DNA of 58,629 bases from Candidatus Accumulibacter contiguus (lineage in GTDB: Bacteria > Pseudomonadota > Gammaproteobacteria > Burkholderiales > Rhodocyclaceae), in NCBI RefSeq assembly GCF_012940005.1, contig NZ_SPMX01000056.1, positions 1-58,629 on the forward strand, written 5' to 3'. The notes under the pieces are model-generated. The model was not told the DNA's origin and made no database searches. It saw only the letters and a list, made by a program, of their open reading frames with translations. A program made the translations under genes and the position numbers. Shown here one piece after another: positions 46,746 through 56,526 of this stretch. Every line of letters starts with the position of its first letter. Within the stretch, counting starts at the first letter, position 1.

Positions 46746-47792
46746 ATGGACATCACCGAACTGCTGGCCTTCAGTGTCAAGAACAAGGCTTCCGATCTCC
46801 ACCTGTCGGCCGGCCTGCCGCCGATCATCCGGGTGAACGGCGATGTGCGGCGAATCAACCTGCCCGCCATGGAGCACAAGGACGTGCATGCCATGGTGTA
46901 TGACATCATGAGCGACCTCCAGCGCAAGCAGTACGAAGACACAAGGGAATGCGACTTCTCGTTCGAGATCCCCAATCTGGCGCGTTTTCGCGTCAACGCC
47001 TTCATCCAGAATCGCGGTGCCGGCGCGGTCTTCCGGACCATTCCGTCGAAGGTGCTGACGCTGGAAGACCTCAACTGTCCGAAGATCTTCAAGGACATCT
47101 CGGATTATCCCCGCGGCATCGTCCTGGTCACCGGACCGACCGGTTCAGGCAAGTCGACCACCCTGGCGGCGATGATCAATCACATCAATGAAACAGCGTA
47201 TAGCCACATTCTCACCGTCGAAGATCCGATCGAGTTTGTTCACCAGCCGAAAAAATGCCTGATCAACCAGCGCGAAATCGGTCCGCACACCCTCTCCTTC
47301 CAGAATGCCCTGCGCTCTGCTCTGCGGGAAGACCCGGACGTGATTCTGGTAGGTGAGATGCGCGACCTCGAAACCATCCGCCTGGCGCTCACCGGCGCGG
47401 AAACCGGCCACCTGGTATTTGCCACCCTGCATACCTCGAGCGCCGCCAAGACCATCGACCGGATCATCGACGTCTTCCCGGCTGCCGAAAAGGAAATGGT
47501 CCGATCGATGCTATCCGAATCGCTGCGCGCGGTGATTTCACAATCCCTGCTCAAGACCAAGGATGGCCAGGGGCGGGTCGCGGCACACGAGATCCTGATC
47601 GGTACGCCGGCGATTCGCAACCTGATCCGCGAAAACAAGGTCGCGCAGATGTATTCCGCCCTGCAGACCGGACAGCAGTATGGCATGCAGACGCTTGACC
47701 AATGTCTGACCGAACTCGTCAAACGGAATATCGTTTCGTCCATCGAGGCGCGCAACAAGGCTGCCAACAAAGACAACTTCATGGGCATGTAG
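46746..47792 (+). CDS. pilT: Type IV pilus retraction ATPase PilT
   Basis: 348 residues: N-terminal PAS-like domain (MDITELLAFSVKNKASDLHLSAG), Walker A GPTGSGKSTTLA, Asp box and ILTVEDPIEFVH, Walker B RSALREDPDVILVGEMRD and the C-terminal AIRNLIRE motif (AIRNLIRENKVAQM) required for retraction. Hexameric motor depolymerising the pilus. Divergent from yggS; followed by pilU 35 bases later. Confidence 0.97.
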   Translation: MDITELLAFSVKNKASDLHLSAGLPPIIRVNGDVRRINLPAMEHKDVHAMVYDIMSDLQRKQYEDTRECDFSFEIPNLARFRVNAFIQNRGAGAVFRTIPSKVLTLEDLNCPKIFKDISDYPRGIVLVTGPTGSGKSTTLAAMINHINETAYSHILTVEDPIEFVHQPKKCLINQREIGPHTLSFQNALRSALREDPDVILVGEMRDLETIRLALTGAETGHLVFATLHTSSAAKTIDRIIDVFPAAEKEMVRSMLSESLRAVISQSLLKTKDGQGRVAAHEILIGTPAIRNLIRENKVAQMYSALQTGQQYGMQTLDQCLTELVKRNIVSSIEARNKAANKDNFMGM

Positions 47793-47827
47793 GCTGGCCT
47801 TGCAAGCGGAATAAGAAGAGAGAAAGT

Positions 47828-48964
47828 ATGGAAAACGACCAGGCATTAAGATTCATGCACGAGCTGTTGCGCCTGATGGCCCAGAAGAATGGCTCCGACC
47901 TCTTCATCACTGCCAATTTTCCGCCGGCGATCAAGATCGACGGCAAGGTGGTGCCGGTGTCCAACCAGCCGCTGCTGCCCCAGCACTCTGCAGAACTCGC
48001 GCGCTCGATCATGAACGACCGGCAGGCTTCTGAATTCGAGGCGACCAAGGAATGCAACTTCGCCATCTCGCCTGCCGGAATCGGCCGCTTTCGCGTCAAT
48101 GCCCTGGTACAACAGGGGCGTGTCGCGGTGGTCTGCCGCACCATCAACCTGTTGGTGCCGACCCTCGACGAACTCGGCCTGCCGCCGGTACTGAAGGATA
48201 TCGCGATGACCTTGCGCGGCCTGGTCATTTTCGTCGGTGGCACCGGCACCGGCAAGACCACCTCACTGGCAGCGCTCGTCGATCACCGCAACCGCAATAG
48301 CCAGGGTCACATCATCACCATCGAAGACCCGATCGAATTCGTCCACGAGCACAAGAAGTGCATCGTCACTCAACGCGAGATCGGCGTCGATACGGATAGT
48401 TGGGAAGTAGCGCTCAAGAACACCCTGCGGCAGGCGCCCAATGTGATCATGATGGGAGAAATCCGCGATCGCGCGACCATGGACTATGCCATCGCCTTTG
48501 CCGAAACCGGACATCTTTGCCTCGCCACACTGCATGCCAACAGTACCAACCAGGCCATCGACCGGATCATCAATTTCTTCCCCGAGGAACGCCGCCACCA
48601 ACTGCTGATGGATCTTTCGCTCAACCTGCGCGGCCTCATCTCGCAGCGTCTGCTGGCCAAGAAGGACGGCAAGGGACGCGCCCCGGCGATCGAGATCATG
48701 CTCAACTCGCCACTGATTTCCGACCTCATCTTCAAGGGCCAGGTACACGAAATCAAGGAGGCGATGAAGCGATCGCGCGAACTCGGCATGCAGACCTTCG
48801 ACCAGGCCCTGTTCGACCTCTACGAAGCAGGACAGATCAGCTACGCCGACGCTTTGCGCAACGCCGACTCACTCAACGACCTGCGCCTGCAGATCAAGCT
48901 GCATGGCAAGGAGTCGAAAGACCGGGATCTGACGGCAGGCATCGGGCACCTCGATATCGTCTAG
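47828..48964 (+). CDS. pilU: Type IV pilus retraction ATPase PilU
   Basis: 378 residues from the ATG at 47828 after GAAGAGAGAAAGT. Walker A GGTGTGKTTSLA, ITIEDPIEFVHEHKKC, and VIMMGEIRDRATMDYAIAFAETG with the PilU-type Walker B. Accessory retraction motor working with PilT. Longer than PilT at the C-terminus, as usual. A 650-base interval with a decayed transposase follows. Confidence 0.95.
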   Translation: MENDQALRFMHELLRLMAQKNGSDLFITANFPPAIKIDGKVVPVSNQPLLPQHSAELARSIMNDRQASEFEATKECNFAISPAGIGRFRVNALVQQGRVAVVCRTINLLVPTLDELGLPPVLKDIAMTLRGLVIFVGGTGTGKTTSLAALVDHRNRNSQGHIITIEDPIEFVHEHKKCIVTQREIGVDTDSWEVALKNTLRQAPNVIMMGEIRDRATMDYAIAFAETGHLCLATLHANSTNQAIDRIINFFPEERRHQLLMDLSLNLRGLISQRLLAKKDGKGRAPAIEIMLNSPLISDLIFKGQVHEIKEAMKRSRELGMQTFDQALFDLYEAGQISYADALRNADSLNDLRLQIKLHGKESKDRDLTAGIGHLDIV

Positions 48965-49041
48965 GATTGCGAAGATACCGATAGAGGCGGATAGGTAGGG
49001 CTTTTTTGGCCGGCGACCCGCCGATCTTGCGGGAGAATCCG

Positions 49042-49375
49042 ATGCCCCAACTGCTGTTGCCGATCTTTCCTGATGCCGTGACGCCGATCAAGGACCTGCT
49101 GTCTGTCGGGAAGCAGGACGGTCAAGAAGAGCGAGCGGAGCGCGCTCGACAGCGCTGCCCCAATGGGGGTCGGGGCGAGCAACGTGGACGCCCGGGTGGC
49201 AGCAAGCGTGGGTGGGCTGAATGCGGTGCTCCCCCAGTTCCAGGCGGCCGTTGCCGTACCGCGTGGCGGAGTGCTGTTCGCGCTGCCTGCCTTGTTGGCG
49301 GTCGGACTGCTTGAAGGGTCCGAGGGGCTTCCCCTGCCACCGGGTTACCATTGCTCGACACGCTCAAGATCTGTG
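49042..49375 (+). pseudogene. Decayed transposase fragment
   Basis: MPQLLLPIFPDAVTPIKDLL begins at 49042 with a typical start; then, after a gap and a change of frame, GVGASNVDARVAASVGGLNAVLPQFQ and VPRGGVLFALPALLAVGLL follow. I recall this two-part pattern from an Accumulibacter-type transposase family with a conserved N-terminus and a GGVLLALPALLA segment. The middle and the catalytic part are missing, so this is a relic. No terminal repeats were identified. The remaining interval to 49615 holds only the hydrogenase promoter region. Confidence 0.5.
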
Positions 49376-49615
49376 GGTACCGAGGTGCGTCGGCCACCGT
49401 CGATGGTGCTGGTAAGAAAGTTTCCACTTCGCACAGCAAGCGCAAAGAAGAAATCGATTTCGGTACCCTTTGAAAACCGTACATCGATGTTCTTTATCAT
49501 TATTCTTCCCTGGCACGTTTCTTGATTGCATTCTCTGCTGTGAGCGCACAGGTGTTAGGTGTGTCGATATCAACCTCCCGACCAGCGGTCGGACGACGAG
49601 ATAGGGGGCAGTAAG

Positions 49616-50787
49616 ATGGCAAATACCAGTCTGCTGAAGCTGGAAGGGGATTCGCGTATCGCCGCGGTGAGCCAACGACTCAACCTGCCGCGGCGGGAGT
49701 TTCTGCAGTTCTGCGCCACCGTCGCCGCCAGCCTGGGCTTGCCGCAAGGTGCTGACGCGGCCGTTGCCGAAGCGCTGGCCACCCGGAAGCGGCCTTCAGT
49801 GATCTGGCTGCACTTCCAGGAATGCACCGGCTGCACCGAGTCCATGCTGCGCGCCGAGCATCCGACACTGGAAAAGCTGATTCTCGATGTGATCTCGCTC
49901 GACTACCACGAAACGCTGTTCGCCGCTGCCGGCCACCAGGCGGAGCAGGCGCGCAAGACGGCCATGGCCGAGAACAAGGGAAGCTACCTGCTGGTCATTG
50001 AAGGCGCCATCCCGACGCGCGACGGAGGCATCTACTGCAAGGTCGGCGGCCAGACGGCGATCGAGCTGACCAGGGAATGTGCCGCCGACGCGGCAGCGGT
50101 GATCGCCATTGGCTCTTGCGCGAGCTGGGGTGGCATGCCATCAACCGACCCCAACCCAACCGGTTCTTCAGGGGTCGCGGCAGTACTCGGCAAACCGGTG
50201 GTGACGATTCCCGGTTGCCACCCAATCCCTACAACTTCCTGTCCGCAGTAGTGCACTTTCTGACTTTTGGCAGCCTACCGCCGGTCGATGAACTCGGTCG
50301 ACCAAGGTTTGCCTACTCACGCCTGATCCATGAAAACTGCGAGCGCCGCGCCCACTTCGACGCCGGGCGCTTTGTCATCGAATTCGGCGATGAAGGCCAT
50401 CGCAAGGGTTACTGCCTGTACAAGGTCGGCTGCAAGGGCCCGGAGACCTACGCAAACTGCCCGAGCATCCTGTTCGGAGACGCTGGCGCCGGCACCTGGC
50501 CAGTTGGCTGCGGTTGTCCGTGCATTGGCTGCACCGAGCAGGGTGTCGGTTTCACGAAACCGCTGCATATGCTGGCGAAGGTCAAAAACGTCGAGCCACC
50601 GCAGCAATACCCGCGTATCGTAGAGGAAAAAGGGATCGGTGCGACACTTGGCTCGGCAGCCGTACTCGCTGCCGTAGCCGGTGCAGCAGCCGGTGGCGCG
50701 GCGATGGTCGCACGTAATCTGGGCCTGTCACACCAGGCCGAGGAAACCAAGAAAGCCAGGGCCGCAGCAGAAAAAACGGAGGTGTGA
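49616..50787 (+). pseudogene. hybO: NiFe hydrogenase small subunit, one frameshift
   Basis: Start at 49616 (ATG after GGGGGCAGTAAG). A Tat signal is present (LPRREFLQFCATVAASLGLPQG). Iron-sulfur ligands follow: FQECTGCTESMLR, GSCASWGGMPS, and after the break HENCERR, KGYCLYKVGCKGP and CPCIGCTEQGVGF. A C-terminal hydrophobic segment (AAVLAAVAGAAAGGAAMVA) anchors it. The frame breaks at about 50218: GGTTGCCACCC; one extra C gives GCPPNPYNFLSAVVHFL, the expected sequence. About 390 residues when repaired. First gene of the hyb operon. Probably functional if the missing base is an assembly error. Confidence 0.9.
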
Positions 50788-50788
50788 G

Positions 50789-51823
50789 ATGCATACAGAG
50801 GTCACGACCACTCCAGCAGACGAGAACTCCCGTCGCAAGTTCCTGAAAGGCTGCGTCAACGCCGCCGGCGCAGCGGTCACTGCCGGTACCGTCAGCTCCA
50901 CCGTCGAGGCGCGTGACACCTACCAGCGTCCACCCGAGGCGCTCGGTCTGCTGTACGACGCGACCCTGTGCATCGGTTGCAAGGCCTGCGTCGCTGCCTG
51001 CAAGCGGGCCAACGACAATCCGGCTGAGTTTTCGACGGCCGACAAGCTGTGGGATACCCCGCTCGACACCAGCGGCTACACCTTCAACATCATCAAGATG
51101 TACCGTAGCGGGACGATGAGCACCAAAGACGATGAAAGCAACGGCTACGCATTCATGAAGACCTCGTGTATGCACTGCGCCGACCCGTCGTGTGTCTCGG
51201 CCTGCCCGGTGACGGCGATGACCAAGGATCCCAGAACCGGCATCGTCGCCTACGATCCCGAGGCCTGTGTTGGCTGCCGCTACTGCGTCGTTGCCTGTCC
51301 ATTCGGGATTCCCAAGTACCAGTATGACTCGCCGACCGGCAAGATCGGCAAGTGCGAGCTCTGCCGGCATCGCTACCAGGAGGGTCACTACTCGGCTTGC
51401 GCCGAGGTCTGCCCAACCGGCGCGACGCTCTACGGTCGTACCAGTGACCTGCTGATCGAAGCCAGGCGACGCCTGGCGCTCAAACCGGGCAGCACGACCA
51501 TCTATCCGCGCGGCAATCTGAGCGGCGGTCAGGATCAGAGCTACGAAGGCTACGTCGGCAAGTACCAGCAGCATATCTACGGCGAGACCGAGTACGGTGG
51601 CACACAGGTGCTCAAGCTCTCGGCGGTCGACTTCGAGAAGGTCGGGATGCCCTACCTGGCACCCAAATCGTCGGCATCCACTTCCGAAACGATTCAGCAC
51701 ACGCTCTACGGCGGACTGCTGATGCCCTTCGCCGTCCTCGGGGCAATGACCTACGTCGCCAGGCGCAATGTTCATCATGAGGACGATGCGTCGGCGCAGG
51801 AAGCAGGTAAGGAGTCATCATGA
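50789..51823 (+). CDS. hybA: HybA-type ferredoxin subunit of hydrogenase
   Basis: 344 residues from the ATG at 50789. Tat signal SRRKFLKGCVNAAGAAVTAG, then four 4Fe-4S clusters of the DmsB/HybA type: CIGCKACVAACKRAND, MHCADPSCVSACPVTAM, CVGCRYCVVACPFGIP and CELCRHRYQEGHYSACAEVCPTG. One C-terminal membrane helix (LLMPFAVLGAMTYVA). Passes electrons between HybO and HybB. Overlaps hybB by four bases. Confidence 0.96.
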   Translation: MHTEVTTTPADENSRRKFLKGCVNAAGAAVTAGTVSSTVEARDTYQRPPEALGLLYDATLCIGCKACVAACKRANDNPAEFSTADKLWDTPLDTSGYTFNIIKMYRSGTMSTKDDESNGYAFMKTSCMHCADPSCVSACPVTAMTKDPRTGIVAYDPEACVGCRYCVVACPFGIPKYQYDSPTGKIGKCELCRHRYQEGHYSACAEVCPTGATLYGRTSDLLIEARRRLALKPGSTTIYPRGNLSGGQDQSYEGYVGKYQQHIYGETEYGGTQVLKLSAVDFEKVGMPYLAPKSSASTSETIQHTLYGGLLMPFAVLGAMTYVARRNVHHEDDASAQEAGKESS

Positions 51824-52989
51824 ACGCTCAGCCACATGCTGCACCGGCGCCGGTTGGCGGCAGCCTGTTCAATGCCACGACACTGGTCTGTGGCGTGCTG
51901 ATTGCCGTGATGGTGACGATTATCCTGGTGCGTCTTTTTTTCGGGCTCGCTTCGACCACCAACGTCAACGATGGCTACTCCTGGGGTATCTGGGTGGTGG
52001 TCGACGTCTTCATTGGTTCGGCCCTCGCCTGCGGAGGCTTCTGCATGGCGCTGCTGGTCTACATCTTCAACAAGGGCAAGTACCACCCGCTGGTGCGGCC
52101 GGCTCTGCTTGGCAGCCTCTTCGGTTACACCCTGGCCGGTGCTGCCATCACCTTCGATCTGGGTCGCTGGTGGAATTTCTGGCATATTTTCTGGCCGGGC
52201 TACTTCAACGTCAATTCGGTGATGTTCGAAGTCGCAGCCTGCATCACCCTTTACATCATTGTCATGTGGATCGAGTTCTCGCCGGTTTTCCTCGAGAAAA
52301 TGGGCCTGCGTGACGCCCGCAGAAAACTTGAAAAGGTGTTGTTCCTGTTCATCGCGCTCGGCGTCGTCCTGCCGATGATGCACCAGGCTTCACTGGGAAC
52401 GATGCTGGTGGTGATGGGTGGCCAGGTCCATCCACTCTGGCAAACCCCGATGCAGCCCCTGATTTATCTGCTTTCGGCAATCACGCTGGGCTACGGGGTG
52501 ATCCTCTTCGAGTCCTGCGTTGCCGCGTCTGCTTACCGGCGGCAAATCGAGGTGTCGATGCTCAATCCGATGGCCAGAGTGATGCTCGGCATCATCGCAG
52601 TCTTTCTGTTGGTACGGTTCACCGATATCGCCGTGCGTGGCGTCCTTGGCGAGGCATTCCAGCCCACCTACATCGCACTGACTTTCTGGATTGAAAACGC
52701 CTGTTTGATTGCACCGTTACTTCTGATCGGCACGGTCGCAGCGCGCCGCAATCCGGCCAGGCTGTTCCTGGCGGGCATCGCGGTGATGCTCGGTGGCATC
52801 CTGTTGCGTCTGAACGGTTTCCTGATCGCTTTCGACACCGGTCCGGGCTGGAGCTACTTCCCGTCGGTGCCGGAACTACTGGTGACCATCGGCATCTTCG
52901 CCGCCGAAATTCTCGGCTACATCATCATTACCCGTCGCTTCCCGGTTTTACCTCGTGAAGAAACGTATGCTCTGCCTGCGCGCAGCTAA
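51820..52989 (+). CDS. hybB: HybB-type (NrfD family) membrane subunit
   Basis: 389 residues with about ten membrane helices and no signal peptide: LVCGVLIAVMVTIILVRLFF, GIWVVVDVFIGSALACGGFC, WHIFWPGYFNVNSVMFEVA and others. NrfD-family quinone-interacting subunit of Hyb hydrogenases that also supports proton pumping. Overlaps hybA; 166 bases separate it from hybC, an interval containing a REP-like palindrome. Confidence 0.95.
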   Translation: MNAQPHAAPAPVGGSLFNATTLVCGVLIAVMVTIILVRLFFGLASTTNVNDGYSWGIWVVVDVFIGSALACGGFCMALLVYIFNKGKYHPLVRPALLGSLFGYTLAGAAITFDLGRWWNFWHIFWPGYFNVNSVMFEVAACITLYIIVMWIEFSPVFLEKMGLRDARRKLEKVLFLFIALGVVLPMMHQASLGTMLVVMGGQVHPLWQTPMQPLIYLLSAITLGYGVILFESCVAASAYRRQIEVSMLNPMARVMLGIIAVFLLVRFTDIAVRGVLGEAFQPTYIALTFWIENACLIAPLLLIGTVAARRNPARLFLAGIAVMLGGILLRLNGFLIAFDTGPGWSYFPSVPELLVTIGIFAAEILGYIIITRRFPVLPREETYALPARS

Positions 52990-53040
52990 CGGTCATGGCT
53001 GTTGCAGGCACCCTCGATCATGAAAGCCATGACCGTTTCC

Positions 53041-53136
53041 CTCTCCCCCCGACCCCTCCCCCGCGAGGGGGGAGGGGAGCCTTTCGGCAAGGCTCAGGGC
53101 AGGATTCATGAGTCGCTGACGCGACGTTCACATTAA
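53041..53136. repeat. REP-like dispersed palindrome, copy 2
   Basis: Starts with a CCCCTCCCCC/GGGGGGAGGGG hairpin, then TTCATGAGTCGCTGACGCGACGTTCACATTAA, matching the copy at 34211-34261. It lies inside the hyb operon between hybB and hybC and could stabilise or attenuate the transcript there. Confidence 0.65.
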
Positions 53137-53155
53137 CGCTTCAGGAGACACGAAA

Positions 53156-54859
53156 ATGTCGCAAAGAGTCACGATTGATCCGGTCACGCGAATCGAAGGT
53201 CACTTGCGTGTTGATGTCGAGGTCGACGGCGGCAAGGTCAAGAAAGCGTGGGCCTCGGGCCAGATGTGGCGCGGTGTCGAGAATATTCTGATTGGTCGCG
53301 ATCCGCGCGATGCCTGGGCGATCACACAGCGCATCTGTGGCGTATGCACAACAGTGCATGCGATTGCCTCGGTGCGCGCGGTCGAGAATGCCTTGCAACT
53401 GGAACTGCCGGTCAACGCCCAGTACATAAGGAACATGATCATTCTGGCGCATGCTGTACACGACCATATTGTGCACTTCTACCACCTTTCGGCGCTCGAC
53501 TGGGTCGATGTGACCAGCGCCCTCAAGGCCGACCCGGGCAAGGCAGCCAGCCTCGCCGAAAGCCTGTCGAACTGGTCCGGCAACAGCAAGGCCGAATACA
53601 CCAAGGTCAAGGAACGCCTGGGCGGATTTGTCGGCACTGGACAACTCGGCATCTTCACCAACGGCTATTGGGGTCACCCGGCGATGAAACTGCCGCCGGA
53701 GGTGAATCTGATCGCAGTGGCGCACTATCTGCAAGCGCTGGAAGTGCAGCGGCATGCCAACAAGGTGGTCAGCATTCTCGGCGGCAAGACACCACATATC
53801 CAGAACGTCGCAGTCGGTGGCGTCGCCAACGCTTTGGCCATCGACTCGCAATCGGTACTGACCGTCGAACGCCTACTGGCGGTGAAGGAATGGATCGATC
53901 AACTCAGCGACTTCGTGAAAAACGTCTACCTGATCGATGTCGCTGTGGTAGGTGGCTTCTATCCCGAGTGGACGACCATCGGGCGTGGCATCGTCGACTA
54001 CATCTCGATGCCGGACATTCCTCTCGATGGCAAGAACACCCAGTTTGCCCTCCCTGGCGGTCACATCGCCGGAGGCGACCTGGCCAGCTTCAAGGAAATC
54101 AAGACGCATAACGACCCCTACTTCAAGGATGGCGTCAGCGAATCGGTCAAACATTCCTGGTACGAGGGCGGCAAGGGTCCATTGCACCCCTACCAGGGAG
54201 AAACGCGACCGCAATACACCGATTTCCAGGATAATGGCAAGTACTCGTGGCTGAAATCACCGACGTTTTATGAGAAGCCGATGCAGGTCGGTCCGCTGCC
54301 GCGCGTTCTGGGTATGGTCGCAGCCGGGCATCAGCCGACCATTGGCTATGCCACGCACACGCTTGAACTGGTGTCCAGCGTGGCCAAGACCAAGGTCGGC
54401 ATCGATGCGCTGCACTCGACAATCGGCCGTCACGCGGCGCGCGCCGTAGGCTGTGCGGTACAGGTTGATGAACTGGCTCGCCAATGGGATCTGCTGCTGG
54501 CCAGCATGGCCAAGGGAGACCTGAAGACCTTCAACAAGCCGGCATTTCCGAAAGGCGAGATCTCCGGCGTCGGCATCCATGAAGCACCGCGCGGTGTTCT
54601 TTCGCACTGGATCGTGATCAACGATGGGAAGATCAGGAACTACCAGTGCGTCGTTCCCACCACATGGAATGCAGCGCCGCGCAACGAGAAGGACGAACCT
54701 GGCGCCTACGAGGCCTGCCTGGCGGGAACGCCAGTCGCGATTCCCGATCAACCGCTCGAAGTGCTGCGCACGGTGCACTCCTTTGACCCTTGCCTGGCCT
54801 GTGCGGTGCATGTCGTCGATCAGGAAAAGCAACCGGTGGTCAAGGTCAAGGCAGCATGA
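53156..54859 (+). CDS. hybC: NiFe hydrogenase large subunit
   Basis: 567 residues. N-terminal active-site motif L1 RICGVCTTVHAIASVRAVEN and C-terminal L2 DPCLACAVHVVDQE, giving the four nickel cysteines. The C-terminus extends 15 residues past the H (VVDQEKQPVVKVKAA), the peptide removed by HybD. Start after CAGGAGACACGAAA. Full length for HybC. Oxidises H2 at the periplasmic face together with HybO. Confidence 0.97.
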   Translation: MSQRVTIDPVTRIEGHLRVDVEVDGGKVKKAWASGQMWRGVENILIGRDPRDAWAITQRICGVCTTVHAIASVRAVENALQLELPVNAQYIRNMIILAHAVHDHIVHFYHLSALDWVDVTSALKADPGKAASLAESLSNWSGNSKAEYTKVKERLGGFVGTGQLGIFTNGYWGHPAMKLPPEVNLIAVAHYLQALEVQRHANKVVSILGGKTPHIQNVAVGGVANALAIDSQSVLTVERLLAVKEWIDQLSDFVKNVYLIDVAVVGGFYPEWTTIGRGIVDYISMPDIPLDGKNTQFALPGGHIAGGDLASFKEIKTHNDPYFKDGVSESVKHSWYEGGKGPLHPYQGETRPQYTDFQDNGKYSWLKSPTFYEKPMQVGPLPRVLGMVAAGHQPTIGYATHTLELVSSVAKTKVGIDALHSTIGRHAARAVGCAVQVDELARQWDLLLASMAKGDLKTFNKPAFPKGEISGVGIHEAPRGVLSHWIVINDGKIRNYQCVVPTTWNAAPRNEKDEPGAYEACLAGTPVAIPDQPLEVLRTVHSFDPCLACAVHVVDQEKQPVVKVKAA

Positions 54860-54938
54860 TCGGGCACGCGGCTGCATTCACAGAGGCACCGGGATGCCAT
54901 CCCGATCCCTCGCAACTCGCCCTGCACCCGCACTAGCG

Positions 54939-55430
54939 ATGCGCATTGTCGTCCTGGGTGTTGGCAACATCCTGCTAAGCGATGAAGGGCTTGGCGTGCG
55001 TATCGTCGAGCGCCTGCCGCTGAGTTATTCCTTGCCACCGGAAGTCGAGCTGATCGACGGTGGCACCTGCGGCATGGAAATGCTCGAGAATCTCGAGGGC
55101 CTCGACGCGCTGATCATGATTGACGCGATACGCGCCGGCAAGCCCCCGGGTACGCCGATCCGGCTGGCGGATACAGCCGTACCGGTATTCTTCAAGACCA
55201 AGCTGTCGCCGCACCAGATCGGTCTATGCGACGTTCTGGCCACCCTCGCGATGCTGGGCAGGGCTCCGCGACACACCACTATCCTTGGCCTGCAGCCGCA
55301 GTCTCTGGCGCTGGGCATGGAGCTGAGCAGTGCAGTCGAAGCCGGCATGCCGAAACTGCTGCACATGCTGGTCGAGGAACTGGCGATGCTGGGAATCAGC
55401 GCGTCGCCGCTCGCTGGCGAACCTGCCTGA
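54939..55430 (+). CDS. hybD: Hydrogenase maturation protease
   Basis: 163 residues from the ATG at 54939 (an upstream ATG at 54894 lacks similarity). GVGNILLSDEGLGVRIVERL supplies the metal-binding glutamate, ELIDGGTCGMEMLE the aspartate and LSPHQIGLCDVL the histidine. Cleaves the C-terminal peptide of HybC after nickel insertion. Its stop overlaps the hybG/hypC start (TGATG). Confidence 0.95.
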   Translation: MRIVVLGVGNILLSDEGLGVRIVERLPLSYSLPPEVELIDGGTCGMEMLENLEGLDALIMIDAIRAGKPPGTPIRLADTAVPVFFKTKLSPHQIGLCDVLATLAMLGRAPRHTTILGLQPQSLALGMELSSAVEAGMPKLLHMLVEELAMLGISASPLAGEPA

Positions 55431-55741
55431 TGTGCCTGTCGATCCCCATGCAAATCGTTGCGCTGGAAAACGAAAGCGGTGAGTTCGCGATCGTCGAGCG
55501 GCGAGAAGGAGAGTCGCTGCGGCGGGAACGGGTAAACCTGATGCTGATCGGCCGGCAACCGCCGGGGACATGGATTCTGGCTTCCCTCGGCTTGGCCAGG
55601 GAAGTTCTTGATGATCGGGAGCGGGCTCTGATCGAAGATGCGCTTGCCGCACTCGCCGCCTCTCTGGCGGGTCGCTATGATTCGTCGCAGCATTTTACCG
55701 ACCTGCGCGATACGCTCAACGACCTGAACGACCGGCAATGA
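55430..55741 (+). CDS. hybG: HypC/HybG hydrogenase chaperone
   Basis: 103 residues starting MCLSIPMQIVALENESGEFA; the conserved N-terminal cysteine holds the Fe(CN)2CO cofactor during assembly. The C-terminal helical part is longer than in most HypC proteins. Start overlaps the hybD stop and its stop overlaps hybE, so three genes are coupled. Specific to HybC by position. Confidence 0.93.
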   Translation: MCLSIPMQIVALENESGEFAIVERREGESLRRERVNLMLIGRQPPGTWILASLGLAREVLDDRERALIEDALAALAASLAGRYDSSQHFTDLRDTLNDLNDRQ

Positions 55742-56358
55742 GCCCGCGTTCTCGCAATGCGGCCTTTCAGGCACCGCAACCTCCCCCGGCTGAACCCATC
55801 ATCGAGAACCCGGCAGCGCGACTGGAGGCGATGTATCTGCACATCTGGACGACCAGTATGCACAATCTGCCTTTCGTCAATGCCGCCTTGTCGGTTGAAG
55901 CGGTTGGCTTCCGCCGCTGGAATTCCACCCACTGGTCTGCCGTCGGCCCGTCGCTGCCTGCACCGGGAGCCGGCGATGCAGAGCACGAGTCGGGTGACTG
56001 GGTGGGAGCAGTCATCACGCCCTGGTTCATCAATCTCTTTATCCTGCCCGGTGGCGGAAACCTGTGGTCTGACCGACGTTCCGGCGAGCGCTGCCAGATC
56101 ACTTTTCCGATTGGCCCGTTAGAGTTCATTGCCGATTACAACCCATCCGCAGTGATCCCCTCGTACCAGTATTGCCCCTTGTTCGCGCCTCCCAGCCAGA
56201 TCGCCTCGCAGACCGCTGCACGCGCTGCCGCCACCGCTGCACTCGATGCGATGTTCAGCAGGATCTGCGAAGAGGATCCTGGTTCCAAGCCTGGCAACAC
56301 TACAGCCGCACCGGATCCCCTTCGACGCGCATTTTTTCGGCGCATCGCCCGACGCTGA
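55738..56358 (+). CDS. hybE: Hydrogenase assembly chaperone HybE
   Basis: 206 residues. NPAARLEAMYLHIWTTSMHNLPFVN and WVGAVITPWFINLFILPGG match the HybE family, which holds the Tat-bearing small subunit precursor before export. C-terminal extension with low complexity. Overlaps hybG by four bases; last recognisable gene of the operon. No hypABDEF genes are in the window and must lie elsewhere. Confidence 0.9.
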   Translation: MSPRSRNAAFQAPQPPPAEPIIENPAARLEAMYLHIWTTSMHNLPFVNAALSVEAVGFRRWNSTHWSAVGPSLPAPGAGDAEHESGDWVGAVITPWFINLFILPGGGNLWSDRRSGERCQITFPIGPLEFIADYNPSAVIPSYQYCPLFAPPSQIASQTAARAAATAALDAMFSRICEEDPGSKPGNTTAAPDPLRRAFFRRIARR

Positions 56359-56526
56359 ATGCAGACCTCGCAGTGCCTTTGGCGAAGGTGACGACTCAGC
56401 CAGTGATGCCAGATCCTGCCGCGTAAGGCATCCCGGTCAGGAAGCGTTCCCTCTCGATGGGGTGTATGCTTGCCATTGTCTGGTGTATGTGACACTCTCC
56501 GTTTATTCCCTTGCGTGTTCGATTCG

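Noticed and set aside
49006-49540. Intact gene between pilU and hybO
   Set aside because: Transposase-like segments appear in different frames and the catalytic part is missing; it is a relic.
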